From Verrucomicrobiia bacterium (lineage in GTDB: Bacteria > Verrucomicrobiota > Verrucomicrobiia > Verrucomicrobiales > DEV007), in the NCBI GenBank assembly GCA_020440025.1, contig JAGROX010000014.1, positions 1-40,281 on the forward strand: DNA of 40,281 bases, read 5' to 3'. A model generated the notes under the pieces. That model was not told the origin of the DNA and made no database searches. It saw only the letters and a list, made by a program, of their open reading frames with translations. Made by a program: the position numbers and the translations under genes. This document shows positions 23,662 to 32,933 of this stretch, one piece after another; position 1 is the stretch's first letter; each line of letters begins with the position of its first letter.

Positions 23662-24411
23662 TCAATCCAGCTTCTTGATAAAGATATTCCGAAACTGAAC
23701 CAGGCTGGAGGCGGGTGAGAATTCGCCGTCGGGCTTTTTGCCGCCGTGATGTTGGAGGGCGATGGCACCCTTTTCGGGGATCTCGGGAAGCTGGGCGTCT
23801 TCGATGATGGGGTAGCCGTTTGAGATCACGGTCAGGCGGTCGCCTTTCAGGGTGATGTGGAATTTGTTCCACGAGCCGACAGGATTGTCGGGATTCAGCT
23901 TGGGCGTCACGCCAGCACGAACCTCGGGTGACTGTTTGGGGTCGTTGCGATAGCCGTAGACTTCGCCCGAACCGATGGGCCAGCACCAGATATTGAGCTG
24001 AGCCTTCGAGGTGCCACGGAGGTAAATACCTGAGTCGGCGTTTTTGATGGCATGGGTCAGATTCTTGCCGTCGGGACCTTTGACGGTCGTTCCATCAGGC
24101 AGGACATAGGGGACATCATAGAATCCGGTGGTCTCCTTGAGACGCCACTCGATGATGAGCTCGAAGTCGCCGTATTCCTCGGCCGACCAGAGGTGTTTTT
24201 CATCCTTGGCTTCCGATTGCGCGTCGTAGTCGATGACACCATCGACGACTTTCCAGTGCCCGTTGTCGCCTTCCGGAATTTTCCAACTGGAGAGATCCTT
24301 GCCGTTGAAGAGAGAGGTGAAGCCTTCCGGGGCCACGTCGGGGGATGCTTTGGCGACGACCATGCTGGCGAGGAAACAGAAAGCAAAGAGCGAGGGATAT
24401 GAGAGTTTCAT
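23662..24411 (-). CDS. Secreted DUF1080 (3-keto-disaccharide hydrolase-like) protein
   Basis: A 249-residue protein with a signal peptide (MKLSYPSLFAFCFLASMVVA). The mature part is a concanavalin-like beta sandwich of the DUF1080 family: GFTSLFNGKDLSSWK at its start, then GDFELIIEWRL, ADSGIYLRG and SWNKFHITLKGDRLTVISNG. The family, abundant in planctomycetes and verrucomicrobia, includes 3-keto-glycoside hydrolases; substrate here is unknown. I chose the ATG at 24411, since the longer frame to 24489 overlaps the upstream gene and lacks a signal peptide at its start. It follows the PQQ propeller gene by 64 bp on the same strand. Confidence 0.88.
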   Translation of the reverse strand: MKLSYPSLFAFCFLASMVVAKASPDVAPEGFTSLFNGKDLSSWKIPEGDNGHWKVVDGVIDYDAQSEAKDEKHLWSAEEYGDFELIIEWRLKETTGFYDVPYVLPDGTTVKGPDGKNLTHAIKNADSGIYLRGTSKAQLNIWCWPIGSGEVYGYRNDPKQSPEVRAGVTPKLNPDNPVGSWNKFHITLKGDRLTVISNGYPIIEDAQLPEIPEKGAIALQHHGGKKPDGEFSPASSLVQFRNIFIKKLD

Positions 24412-24475
24412 GATGAGGGTTGTAGCCACGGAAAGCGCGGAAGCCACGGATAAAATCTGGCCGATCTGCGCCGAA

Positions 24476-25801
24476 TCAGGGGGCGGCATTCACCGCAAAC
24501 AGCTTTCCATAGGTCCGCACAAACATGGCTCCATTGCCGATGGCTGGAGTGGTCCGGCAGAGATCGCCGAGGGCATTTTTACCGAGCGGCTTGAGCTCAT
24601 CGGCCACGGCGATGGCGTGGACAATGCCGCTTTCGTCGACGCAGAAAATCTTCTCGCCGTCGCTGACGGGGGAACCCATGCAGACGCCCTCGACTCCTGG
24701 CACGCGACCTTTCCAAAGTTCCTCGCCGGTGGCGGCGCGGACGCAAGTGACGATGCCGGCATCGTCCCAGAGGAAACATTGATCGCCGACGACGATGACA
24801 CTGGGAATGTGAGGCGCATTGCGTTCGTTGCGCCAGACTTCTTCGAGTTCGTTCTGGGCGTTCATCCGCACGGCGACGCAGTGCTTGGGATTGCCGGTGA
24901 AGCCGCAGGTGCCGATGACGAGATCCTGATAGACCACCGGGGAGCTGATGGCCCGCTCGTTGATACCCTTGTCCTTGTTAAAAACACTCAACTCGGCGAC
25001 GACCGAGCCATCCTTGGGATCGATGACGCTGAACCCGTGCTGCCAGTTGGTGAACATGAGCAACTGGCGGCCATTGGCGTCGAAGACGCAGGGAACCGAG
25101 TAGCTGATGCGTTCGCTTTGGCGTTTCACGGTCCATTTCACTTCGCCCGTGTTCGCGTCGACGGCGAGTAGGTTGCCGGCCTGTTTTTCCTGATCGTTGT
25201 TCAGGATGACGAGGTCGCCGAGCAGCATTGGAGAGGCGGCAAAACCGTGTCCGCCATTGACCGGTCCGAGATCGCTCTCCCAGAGCTTTTCGCCCTCATG
25301 GGAAAAGGCGATCATGGTGAGTTTGTCCTTCGTGCCCCAGGTGAAGACGACGCGTTTGTCATCGACGGCTGGAGTGGTGGAGGCGGGACTGTTGAATTTG
25401 TGTCCCTTGAAGCTGCCTTCGGCGATCTCTTTTTGCCACAGGATGGAGCCATCCTTGGCGCTCACGCAGAGTGGCATCCAACGTTGGGGTTCGGCTTCGC
25501 TCGCGCCTTTCTCCGGGGGCTTTTTGGCTTTTCCTTTCGCTTTGGTTGCCGGAGGCGATTCACTGGCGGCGAGGAGAAAAATTCGATCACCCCAGACGAC
25601 GGGGGAACCATTCCCGATCCCGGGCAGATCGATCTTCCAGCGGAAATCGGAGTCCTTCCATTCGGCGGGGAACGTGAGTTTGCTGGCGATGCCGCTGCCA
25701 TTGTTTCCGCGGAGGCGAGGCCAGTTTGACTCGGCTCCTTGTGATGAGTTGAGGCAAATCAGGAACGGAGAGAAAAGGACAAGAAGGAGCAGCGAACGCA
25801 T
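24476..25801 (-). CDS. Secreted PQQ-binding-like beta-propeller protein
   Basis: A 441-residue protein with a signal peptide (MRSLLLLVLFSPFLICL). It begins with NWPRLRGNNGSGIASKL, the usual opening of this family, and then has propeller blades with repeated marks such as AKDGSILWQKE, HEGEKLWESDLG, ANTGEVKWTV and AATGEELWKGRV. A Lys/Pro-rich insert lies near residues 88-105. Such proteins are common in planctomycetes and verrucomicrobia; they are structurally like BamB or quinoprotein dehydrogenases, but PQQ-ligand residues are not evident, so enzymatic activity is doubtful. Probably cotranscribed with the DUF1080 gene. Confidence 0.88.
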   Translation of the reverse strand: MRSLLLLVLFSPFLICLNSSQGAESNWPRLRGNNGSGIASKLTFPAEWKDSDFRWKIDLPGIGNGSPVVWGDRIFLLAASESPPATKAKGKAKKPPEKGASEAEPQRWMPLCVSAKDGSILWQKEIAEGSFKGHKFNSPASTTPAVDDKRVVFTWGTKDKLTMIAFSHEGEKLWESDLGPVNGGHGFAASPMLLGDLVILNNDQEKQAGNLLAVDANTGEVKWTVKRQSERISYSVPCVFDANGRQLLMFTNWQHGFSVIDPKDGSVVAELSVFNKDKGINERAISSPVVYQDLVIGTCGFTGNPKHCVAVRMNAQNELEEVWRNERNAPHIPSVIVVGDQCFLWDDAGIVTCVRAATGEELWKGRVPGVEGVCMGSPVSDGEKIFCVDESGIVHAIAVADELKPLGKNALGDLCRTTPAIGNGAMFVRTYGKLFAVNAAP

Positions 25802-25853
25802 GGGGGCATCCTAGAAATTTTCCCTCCCTTGGCAAGAGCCGTGATCGATGGGG

Positions 25854-27260
25854 TTACATCCGCTTGGCCTGGCCCGGAAGCTGCAGGGCACCTGCCCGCC
25901 ACGGGTGATTCGTTCCGAGGAGTTGATAGGTCAGAAACCAGGCGAGCAGCAGCAAGGCGATTGCGATCGTGGCGACGAATGCCGCGATCAAATCGGGTTC
26001 GAAATCGAGTCGATCAGAAAAGGTGCGAATTAGCTGAGTCGCCGGAAGCAATATCATCAGGATCACTATTGCAGGAATGCCGAAACCTCGTCTCAGGATA
26101 AGAGGTATCCCAAGGAGGGCGATTGCCGATGAGGCGATTGCCAGACCGAGATCGGGCCACGCGGGGGTTGTCGAGAAAATCAATTTGAAAACAGCACTGG
26201 CCGCGAAGATGAAAAAAAGCGAAAAGGTGATGGGCCAGAAAATGAGATAGTGAGTGATGGTCCGTCTGGTCAACGGGAGCGATCGCAAGTTTCGCAGTTG
26301 GCCGATGGTGGTAAACACCAAAATGAAGCTCAGGATCGGCACGATGAAGGACAATTGTCCTGTCATGATCGAGAGATCCGGACCTTTCTCGACCAGATTG
26401 GTGTCCGACATCTCCTTGAAAACTCCGATCTGGGATGTCTGACCGAGCATGAAAGACATGAAAATCCAGTTGAACGTCAGAATCGCGAGGCCCATCAGTG
26501 CCGCTCGAGAGCCGAATTGGAACATGTGTAATGGGATGCCGCCGAATCCTCGTATCTGGGAAATGGCGTTCGGATCTCGTGATGTTTTCGAAGCGCGATT
26601 CGGTTTCGCGTTTTCACTGAATCGTTCCACGCGTCGCTGCACCAGGATGTCGGCGCGGAACCAACCCGCCACGGTGGCGACTGCAAGAAGCGTCCCGACG
26701 ATCCACATTAGAGGGGTCAATTCATCAAATTCGTTGGGGATCGCCTGAGCCATGAAAATGGATCCGGGAATCGAAATGCCCCAGAGTACTGCAAACAAGT
26801 TGGCTCGGATGTAGTCCCAAGTGGAGTTGATGCCGACCAGCTGATGGTGCAGGCCGGTCAATGCGAAAAAGACGCCCCCCAACAGAAGGGTCTGAGCGAT
26901 TCCAGCGATGAGGATGCGCTCGGTGGTGATGTGATGCGCGGTGCCGAAGAGTTGGTTGCCGACGATGCTGAGAGCCAGAGCCAAAAGGAACCACAGGGTC
27001 GGAAATTCCAAGGCGACGAATCGCCACGCTCTGGAGAGGTCTTTTGCTCGTAAGGGCAGGGCCAACAGGGTCCGGGTGAGGGTGGCTCCATGCCGGTTGA
27101 GATGGGCGACGAGGATGAGGGCGCTGCCTCCGAGCACGGAAGCGAGGGAGGTCCATTTTCCGAATTGCCAGGACAATATCAGCGCGCCGACATGGGTGCA
27201 GAACCCCAGTAGGTAGGCCCAACCGTAGCGTCGGAAGTAGTCAAAGATGATCGCCTTCAT
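25854..27260 (-). CDS. ABC transporter permease
   Basis: A 468-residue protein made mostly of membrane helices, with about ten to twelve hydrophobic segments (e.g. ILSFILVFTTIG, FWPITFSLFFIFAASAVF, FVATIAIALLLLAWFL). The start overlaps the stop of the ATPase gene by 4 bp, showing translational coupling. Together with a GntR regulator this resembles the YtrA-type operons of Firmicutes. The transported substrate cannot be read from the sequence. Confidence 0.85.
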   Translation of the reverse strand: MKAIIFDYFRRYGWAYLLGFCTHVGALILSWQFGKWTSLASVLGGSALILVAHLNRHGATLTRTLLALPLRAKDLSRAWRFVALEFPTLWFLLALALSIVGNQLFGTAHHITTERILIAGIAQTLLLGGVFFALTGLHHQLVGINSTWDYIRANLFAVLWGISIPGSIFMAQAIPNEFDELTPLMWIVGTLLAVATVAGWFRADILVQRRVERFSENAKPNRASKTSRDPNAISQIRGFGGIPLHMFQFGSRAALMGLAILTFNWIFMSFMLGQTSQIGVFKEMSDTNLVEKGPDLSIMTGQLSFIVPILSFILVFTTIGQLRNLRSLPLTRRTITHYLIFWPITFSLFFIFAASAVFKLIFSTTPAWPDLGLAIASSAIALLGIPLILRRGFGIPAIVILMILLPATQLIRTFSDRLDFEPDLIAAFVATIAIALLLLAWFLTYQLLGTNHPWRAGALQLPGQAKRM

Positions 27261-28177
27261 GCTTGGGGACAGCTGGTTCCGCTCCGTGGTTTTTTTAGCA
27301 GCGACACGAAAAGATCTTCCAAGGTCACGGGCGACTCATTCACGTCTTCAACTGATTGACCGGCCAGCGCGGTCAATGCCTCGGTTTGGCGGTCAGCCAA
27401 CACTCGGATGCGGTTTTTCTCCTGTCGGATCAGGGTCATGCCTTCTCCGCAGACATAGTCGGTTTCTTCGACGGTAGTGAAATCCACGAGACAGTAGCGT
27501 TCCACGATTTCATGGATCGGCCCTTCGTGCAGCATGACCCCATCGCGAATGATGCCGAGGTGATCGGCGAACCGTTCGACGTCGGAGAGACTGTGCGAAG
27601 AAATGAGGATGGTCCGACTGGAGTCCTGCACCAGGGCGAGCAGTTGGGTAAACAGTTCCTGTTTCGCGATGGCATCGAGTCCCGTGGTGGGTTCGTCGAG
27701 AATGAGCACTTCCGGTCGACGGGCGAGGGCCAGACAGATGGCGAGCTTGGTTTTTGATCCGAATGAGAGCGTGGCAATCTTGGCATCGAGTTCGAGTCCG
27801 AAGTGATCGATCAGTTCCTGAAAATGGGCATCATCCCAAGTGTCGGGGTAGAATCCCCTGATGAATCGCGCGGCTTTGTGGATGCGCCCCCACTGGGAGT
27901 ATTCGAGTTCCGGACTGACATAGGCGGTGCGGCGTTTCATCGCCACCTCGTCTGCCTCGTGATCCAGTCCACAAACTGAAATCGTTCCCGCTTCGGCTCT
28001 GCCCATCCCGAAGATGAGATCAATGGTGGTGCTCTTCCCGGCACCATTGGGCCCGACAAATCCATAGATGGATCCGCGGGGGATGGTCATGTCGAGCGGC
28101 CCGAGATCGAAAGAGGGGAAATGCTTTCGCAGACCACGAATCTCGATGGCGTTTTCAGAGGGGGAGACCTGGCTCAT
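27257..28177 (-). CDS. ABC transporter ATP-binding protein
   Basis: A 306-residue ATPase with Walker A GPNGAGKSTT, Q-loop region (YVSPELEYSQWG), the ABC signature in an LSFGSKTKLA form, Walker B VLILDEPTTGLD and the switch histidine in ILISSHSLSD. The C-terminal ~90 residues are an accessory domain typical of ABC-2-type exporters. The signature LSFGS differs from the usual LSGGQ but is seen in the YtrB-type subfamily. It overlaps both neighbours by 4 bp. Confidence 0.92.
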   Translation of the reverse strand: MSQVSPSENAIEIRGLRKHFPSFDLGPLDMTIPRGSIYGFVGPNGAGKSTTIDLIFGMGRAEAGTISVCGLDHEADEVAMKRRTAYVSPELEYSQWGRIHKAARFIRGFYPDTWDDAHFQELIDHFGLELDAKIATLSFGSKTKLAICLALARRPEVLILDEPTTGLDAIAKQELFTQLLALVQDSSRTILISSHSLSDVERFADHLGIIRDGVMLHEGPIHEIVERYCLVDFTTVEETDYVCGEGMTLIRQEKNRIRVLADRQTEALTALAGQSVEDVNESPVTLEDLFVSLLKKPRSGTSCPQA

Positions 28178-28590
28178 GATGGTTTCGATTTGGGTTCGCG
28201 TATGCCTTCCAAGGCAAGGGCTTCGATTTCGGCGTCATCCAATCCGGCTTCAGTCGCTTCCCGGGCGGCGCGGGCAAAAAGTTCTCGGGCGGTTTTCAGT
28301 TTGGCGTCCCGACTGGCCTCGTCGCCTTGCTCGGCGACGAAAGTGCCGAGTCCCTGACGCCGATAGACGATGCCCTCGCGCTCGAGTTCTTCGTAGGCTC
28401 GCTTCACCGTGATGAGGCTGACCATGAGATCCTCGGCCAGAGCACGAAAGGAAGGCAGAGCCAGTCCGGGTGCCAGGCGTCCCTCGCTGATGGCGCGTCG
28501 GAAGCCATCGACGATCTGCTGATAGAGTGGTCCCGACGCTGCTGGCGAGATGGGACCGATCAGGAGAGCTGTCGATTTTTCTTCGGACAT
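28174..28590 (-). CDS. GntR-family regulator, YtrA type
   Basis: A 138-residue protein with an N-terminal winged helix (about residues 15-85: GPLYQQIVDGFRRAI, LPSFRALAEDLMVS, TVKRAYEELEREG, YRRQGLGTFVAEQ) and a short C-terminal helical tail instead of a large effector domain. This is the YtrA layout, whose members repress the ABC operon they belong to. I use the ATG at 28590; a TTG 18 bases further up is possible. Its stop overlaps the ATPase start. Confidence 0.9.
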   Translation of the reverse strand: MSEEKSTALLIGPISPAASGPLYQQIVDGFRRAISEGRLAPGLALPSFRALAEDLMVSLITVKRAYEELEREGIVYRRQGLGTFVAEQGDEASRDAKLKTARELFARAAREATEAGLDDAEIEALALEGIREPKSKPS

Positions 28591-28639
28591 GGAAGCGTCA
28601 TCAATCAATGCGAGGAGCCTGGAACGACCGTCTCGGAGT

Positions 28640-29167
28640 TCAGTTCTGGGGCGGGGCGTTCTTGATGCGTTCGATGGCCTCCTGAGTCGACTTTTGAATC
28701 TTCGGCATCAGGGTGGTCATCAGCTTTTGCATCTCCATCATCATCGCCGCTTGGAGTTGGGGTTGTTTTTCGACAAACACCCGACCGTCCGGACTTTCAA
28801 AAAACGCACTGAGGCGATTCATTTCGTCGGCGGAAAAGGTCGACACGTAAACTCGAACGAGCATCGGCTCCAAGTTCTCCCAGTTCAGAATCTTTTCGAC
28901 CTCCGCCGTCGACGCTTCCATGAGTTCCAAGGCTTGAGCCTTTTGTTCGTCGCTCAGGCCCTGTTGTTCGAGCATCGCATTTTGCATTTGTTTCATGCCT
29001 TCCATGGCAGGAGCCATCTGTTTCTGGATCTCCATGACAGACATCATCTTTTTCGCGGCCGCGACTGCTGCGGGGTCGAGATCGGCGCTGAAGGCGGAAT
29101 GTTGAGCCGCCACCGTCAAAAGGCAGACGGTGAAAGTCATGAGAGTTTTTTTGATTCGAGTTTTCAT
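28640..29167 (-). CDS. Exported DUF2059 protein
   Basis: A 175-residue protein with a signal peptide (MKTRIKKTLMTFTVCLLTVAA, cleavage probably near AFSA-DLD). The rest is helical, Met/Gln/Glu-rich, and contains VYVSTFSADEMNRLSAFFESPDGRVF, which is the DUF2059 signature. The function of the family is unknown. It is 49 bp upstream of the GntR gene on the same strand, so it may be the first gene of that operon. Confidence 0.82.
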   Translation of the reverse strand: MKTRIKKTLMTFTVCLLTVAAQHSAFSADLDPAAVAAAKKMMSVMEIQKQMAPAMEGMKQMQNAMLEQQGLSDEQKAQALELMEASTAEVEKILNWENLEPMLVRVYVSTFSADEMNRLSAFFESPDGRVFVEKQPQLQAAMMMEMQKLMTTLMPKIQKSTQEAIERIKNAPPQN

Positions 29168-29437
29168 TTGGTTCAGGCAGTGGGTTTTCTTGCTGCGTGA
29201 TTACTGTTTATATTGAACATATACACTAGGCAAGAAGATTTTTGATTCCGGGGCCGATTTGATGGATTTCTGGCTGGAAAATGATCACAACCAATGGGCT
29301 TGCCGGGGGTTTGATTGCCGAATAGTCTTCCGGCCACTGGATGGACCGCGGTCACCATTGTCATTTTCATCTGGAGCCGTCTCGGTAGAGAGGGACTCCT
29401 TCTCCCGTCATTTACCTTCGCCTCTTTCATTTCCGAC
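29168..29437. other. Divergent intergenic region before gspE
   Basis: These 270 bp separate the DUF2059 gene (minus) from gspE (plus). The first ~70 bp are AT-rich (TGTTTATATTGAACATATACAC near 29206-29227 is split here only as description) and probably hold the DUF2059 promoter. The gspE frame stays open through the second half, but the sequence there does not look like GspE. No RNA gene or strong hairpin was seen. Confidence 0.4.
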
Positions 29438-31126
29438 ATGTCCCTTGTTCCCCTCGTTACCAAGATCGCCATCGAGAGCGGCTGCCGGGATCGCCTTCGC
29501 TGCGAGCAGGTGCTGCAAGAGGCCGCCTCCCGGCAGGGGTCACTCGTGGAGGCGCTGCTCGATGCCGACTTGGTCGATGAAATCGAGTTTACGGAGCATC
29601 TTGCGAAGGCCACCGGGCTGGATTATCTGGCCGAGTCGGAACTGGACCTGACCCAGCCGCTCCACAATCGCTTTCCCGCCAAGCTGGCTCTTCGTCATCG
29701 ATTGCTGCCCGGCCGACTGGACGGCAAGGACGTGTGTCTGATGACCTACGATCCTTTCGACCTGAAGGCGAAACAAGCGGTTGGTCGGGATCTCCACAAG
29801 CACGTGACCTGGGCCGTGTCGACCCGCTACCAGATCATGGAAGGCCTGCGTCGTGGCTACGGCGTGGGTGCGGAGCATTTCGACGAACTGATCGAGGGAC
29901 GCGAGGCGGTGGGCGACGATGACGAGATGGGGCAGGAGGTGACCTTGCTCGATGAGGAGGATGAGGAAGCCTCGGTCATGAATTTCGTGAACCAGGTTTT
30001 CCGCGAAGCCCTCAAGGAGCGCGCCACTGACATTCACATCGAGCCACTGGAAAAAGATCTGCGGATTCGCTATCGCATCGACGGCGCCCTCCAGGAAGTC
30101 ACCGTGCCGCCGAATATCCGGTCGCTTCAGGCCTCGCTGATTTCGCGTCTGAAAATCATGGCGCAACTCGACATCGCCGAGCGCCGGCTTCCGCAGGACG
30201 GGCGCATCAACCTGCAGCTCGACGGCGAACCCATCGACGTGCGTGTTGCCACCATTCCGTCGGTGAATGGCGAGAGCGTCAGCTTGCGTCTCCTCACTCG
30301 CCAGAAATTCGACATGTCGATGATGGGTCTGGATGAGAAGAGCGAAAAAACGATTCGCGAACAACTCAAGCAACCCAATGGCATCATCCTCGTCACTGGG
30401 CCCACGGGTTCCGGTAAATCGACGACGCTTTACACCTTCCTCAAGATTCTCAACACCAAGGAAACCCGCATCGTCACCATCGAGGACCCGGTGGAAAACA
30501 AGCTCGATGGCGTCATCCAGATCGCGGTAAAGCCCGAGATCGGCCTGACCTTTGCCGGCGGATTGCGCAGCATTCTTCGTGGCGATCCCAACATCATCAT
30601 GGTCGGGGAAATGCGCGACCTGGAGACTACCGAGATCGCCGTTCGCGGCGCCTTGACGGGTCACTTGGTCTTCAGCACCCTGCATACCAACGATGCTGTC
30701 GGCGCGATCTCGCGTCTGCTCGACATGGGGGTGGAACCCTTCCTCATCGCGTCGTCGGTGCGTTGTTTTCTCGCCCAGCGACTGGTGCGAACACTGTGCG
30801 ACAGTTGCCGTAAACCGGCCGATCTGGATGAGGAGTATCTGAAACATATCGGATTTCCCATCGAGAAAAAAGAACACATCCACGAGGCGGTCGGCTGCCG
30901 GGCCTGTCGCAACACCGGCTATCGTGGACGAATGGCGCTGATGGAAATCTGCCTGATGACCAACGCATTGCAGGAACTCGTCACCGCTGGTGCTACTTAT
31001 GGAAAGCTGCGGGAGCAGGCGCTCAAGGATGGCATGATCATGCTGCGCGACTACGGTTGGCAAAAAGTTTCCGAGGGCAAAACCACGATCGAAGAGGTCT
31101 TGACCAATACCGCCGCGACGGACTGA
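29438..31126 (+). CDS. gspE: Type II secretion ATPase GspE (PilB/GspE family)
   Basis: A 562-residue cytoplasmic ATPase that powers pseudopilus assembly. The N-terminal part (1-150) is a GspE N1E-like domain. The core has RLPQDGRI, Walker A GPTGSGKS (321-328), the Asp box IEDPVE, Walker B IIMVGEMRD (386-393), a His box STLHTN and the zinc-binding pairs CDSC (454-457) and CRAC (487-490). I chose the ATG at 29438; the in-frame upstream codons look non-coding. GspE rather than PilB is favoured by the GspF-GspG order that follows. First gene of the gsp run. Confidence 0.92.
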   Translation: MSLVPLVTKIAIESGCRDRLRCEQVLQEAASRQGSLVEALLDADLVDEIEFTEHLAKATGLDYLAESELDLTQPLHNRFPAKLALRHRLLPGRLDGKDVCLMTYDPFDLKAKQAVGRDLHKHVTWAVSTRYQIMEGLRRGYGVGAEHFDELIEGREAVGDDDEMGQEVTLLDEEDEEASVMNFVNQVFREALKERATDIHIEPLEKDLRIRYRIDGALQEVTVPPNIRSLQASLISRLKIMAQLDIAERRLPQDGRINLQLDGEPIDVRVATIPSVNGESVSLRLLTRQKFDMSMMGLDEKSEKTIREQLKQPNGIILVTGPTGSGKSTTLYTFLKILNTKETRIVTIEDPVENKLDGVIQIAVKPEIGLTFAGGLRSILRGDPNIIMVGEMRDLETTEIAVRGALTGHLVFSTLHTNDAVGAISRLLDMGVEPFLIASSVRCFLAQRLVRTLCDSCRKPADLDEEYLKHIGFPIEKKEHIHEAVGCRACRNTGYRGRMALMEICLMTNALQELVTAGATYGKLREQALKDGMIMLRDYGWQKVSEGKTTIEEVLTNTAATD

Positions 31127-31155
31127 GTCACGTGTGACGCTCCATCTTTTCTACC

Positions 31156-32400
31156 ATGTCAGCTTTCGCCTACACCGCCATCGACAGCACCGGAAAACAG
31201 GTTTCCGGCAATCTGGCTGTGCGCAACAAGGCCGAGGCCTACCGCCAACTGGAGTCGAAGTCACTCATCCCCGTTTCGGTGCAACCGGTGGCGGAAGAGT
31301 CCGAGGCGAAAAACGCCAAGGCCAAAGCCAAGGCAGCCGCCAAAGCCGCGGGGCCGGTGGCGCTATCCCGTCCGCTGATCATTTCGTTCACCGAGGAACT
31401 GGCGGATCTACTGGACGCGGGTGTCCAGTTGGAGGGAGCCCTTCGAATTCTTCACGAGCGTCAGACCAACAAATCGATCCGCGATATCGCCGGGATTCTT
31501 CGCGAGGAGATTCGCGAGGGAACCAAATTTTCCAACGCGCTCAAAAAGGCATCGCCTTCATTCGATGACCTCTATCGAAACCTCGTGGCGGCAGGGGAGG
31601 CCAGCGGCTCTCTCACCGAGATTCTGCGTCGGTTGGCTCTCAGCTTGAAACAACTCTTCGGGCTCCAGCGCCGCGTCACCAGCGCGATGATCTACCCGAG
31701 TTTCCTCATGGCAGGTTGTATCGTTCTGCTCTTTGTCTTCAGCACCGTGCTGATGCCGAAGCTGACCGACCTCATCACCAAGACCGGCCAGGAATTCAGT
31801 CTCGTCACTGAGTTGTTGATCAAGTTCACCGACTTCATGGGCAACTGGTGGTGGCTGGTGCTCATTATCTCGATCACGTTTGTCTTGAGTTTCCGTGCTT
31901 ACATCGGCACGGTTGCCGGTCGGCTCTGGTGGGACGCCTATAAAATGCGAATCCCGGCCTTTGGTCCCGTCATTTCAGGCCGATTCTACGCCCAGTTCTG
32001 TCAGACCATGGCGAACCTGGTCAACAATGGAGTGCCCCTGCTGAGCAGCCTGAAATTGATCGCGCGAGGCACCACCAACCTATACGTCAAAGGTCACCTT
32101 GAAGCCGCCGTCATTGATGTCGGGCAGGGCACCTCACTCGCCCGAAGCATGGAAAAAAGCGGTGCTTTCCCCCTGGCTCTTATCGATCGCATCGCCATCG
32201 GCGAACAGACCGGCGAGTTGGGTAAAGCCTTCACCAAAGCCGCGACAAAATACGACGAAGACCTCGACGTTCGCATCAATCGTCTCACCAGCATCGTGCC
32301 CCAGGCCATCCTCGTTGTCATGGCCGTGGTCGTCGGCGTGGTGGCCTATTCCATCATGACCACCATCTTCGGATCGATGTCGGGAATCAAAGGAAAATAG
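31156..32400 (+). CDS. gspF: Type II secretion inner-membrane platform protein GspF
   Basis: A 414-residue protein starting with the typical MSAFAYTAID. It has an Ala/Lys-rich linker (about 50-65), then two T2SF domains, each with a cytoplasmic helical bundle and membrane segments (about 181-203 FLMAGCIVLLFVFSTVL, about 232-250 WWWLVLIISITFVLSF, and near the C-terminus AILVVMAVVVGVVAYSI). Family marks such as LVAAGEASGSL and IAIGEQTGELG are present. It sits 29 bp after gspE. Confidence 0.92.
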   Translation: MSAFAYTAIDSTGKQVSGNLAVRNKAEAYRQLESKSLIPVSVQPVAEESEAKNAKAKAKAAAKAAGPVALSRPLIISFTEELADLLDAGVQLEGALRILHERQTNKSIRDIAGILREEIREGTKFSNALKKASPSFDDLYRNLVAAGEASGSLTEILRRLALSLKQLFGLQRRVTSAMIYPSFLMAGCIVLLFVFSTVLMPKLTDLITKTGQEFSLVTELLIKFTDFMGNWWWLVLIISITFVLSFRAYIGTVAGRLWWDAYKMRIPAFGPVISGRFYAQFCQTMANLVNNGVPLLSSLKLIARGTTNLYVKGHLEAAVIDVGQGTSLARSMEKSGAFPLALIDRIAIGEQTGELGKAFTKAATKYDEDLDVRINRLTSIVPQAILVVMAVVVGVVAYSIMTTIFGSMSGIKGK

Positions 32401-32472
32401 ACACCGCGTCGAGAGATGGAATCTTGAAATCACACCCGCAACCGATTTAGCCTAGCTTAAAGACAGAAGACC

Positions 32473-32931
32473 ATGAAAACGCATCGCAACCCTTCGAGCC
32501 TCCGTTTCAAGCGCGGTTTCACTCTGGTGGAACTCGTCATCGTTCTCACCATCATCGGCATCCTCTCCGGTTCCGGCATCTACATGCTGATCGGCTTTCT
32601 CGACGAGGCCAAGTATGAGCGAGTCAAAGGTGACCTCAACACGCTCGACCTCGCCATCAAAGGATACGAGCGCGGCAACTACTCCAAACCGCCCACTCAG
32701 GAACAGGGACTCAATGCCTTGGTCGAACGTCCCACCAGTGATCCCCAACCCGAGCGCTGGCGTGCCTATCTCGAAGACCAAAAGGCATTGCTCGATCCGT
32801 GGGGCAATCCCTATCAGTACCGCTACCCCGCGACCAAGAGTAAGAAGAAATACGACCTCTGGTCCAATGGCGAAAACGGCATCGAGGACAGCGGCGAAGG
32901 CGAGGGTGTGGACGACATCGGAAACTGGTAG
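32473..32931 (+). CDS. gspG: Major pseudopilin GspG
   Basis: A 152-residue protein with a 15-residue basic leader and the prepilin peptidase site RG/FTLVELVIVL, followed by the usual hydrophobic helix. The C-terminal half has the GspG marks PPTQEQGLNALVERP, LLDPWGNPYQYRYP and YDLWSNGENG ending in DDIGNW, the last two belonging to the calcium-binding loop of the major pseudopilin. These make GspG much more likely than PilA. Confidence 0.95.
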   Translation: MKTHRNPSSLRFKRGFTLVELVIVLTIIGILSGSGIYMLIGFLDEAKYERVKGDLNTLDLAIKGYERGNYSKPPTQEQGLNALVERPTSDPQPERWRAYLEDQKALLDPWGNPYQYRYPATKSKKKYDLWSNGENGIEDSGEGEGVDDIGNW

Positions 32932-32933
32932 AC

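Noticed and set aside
29206-29228. AT-rich partial dyad around TTGAACATATA as a LexA-like operator
   Set aside because: The second half-site is missing and the neighbours are not SOS genes.
29315-29437. A longer GspE start
   Set aside because: The added residues are not GspE-like and the ATG at 29438 gives a normal N-terminal domain.
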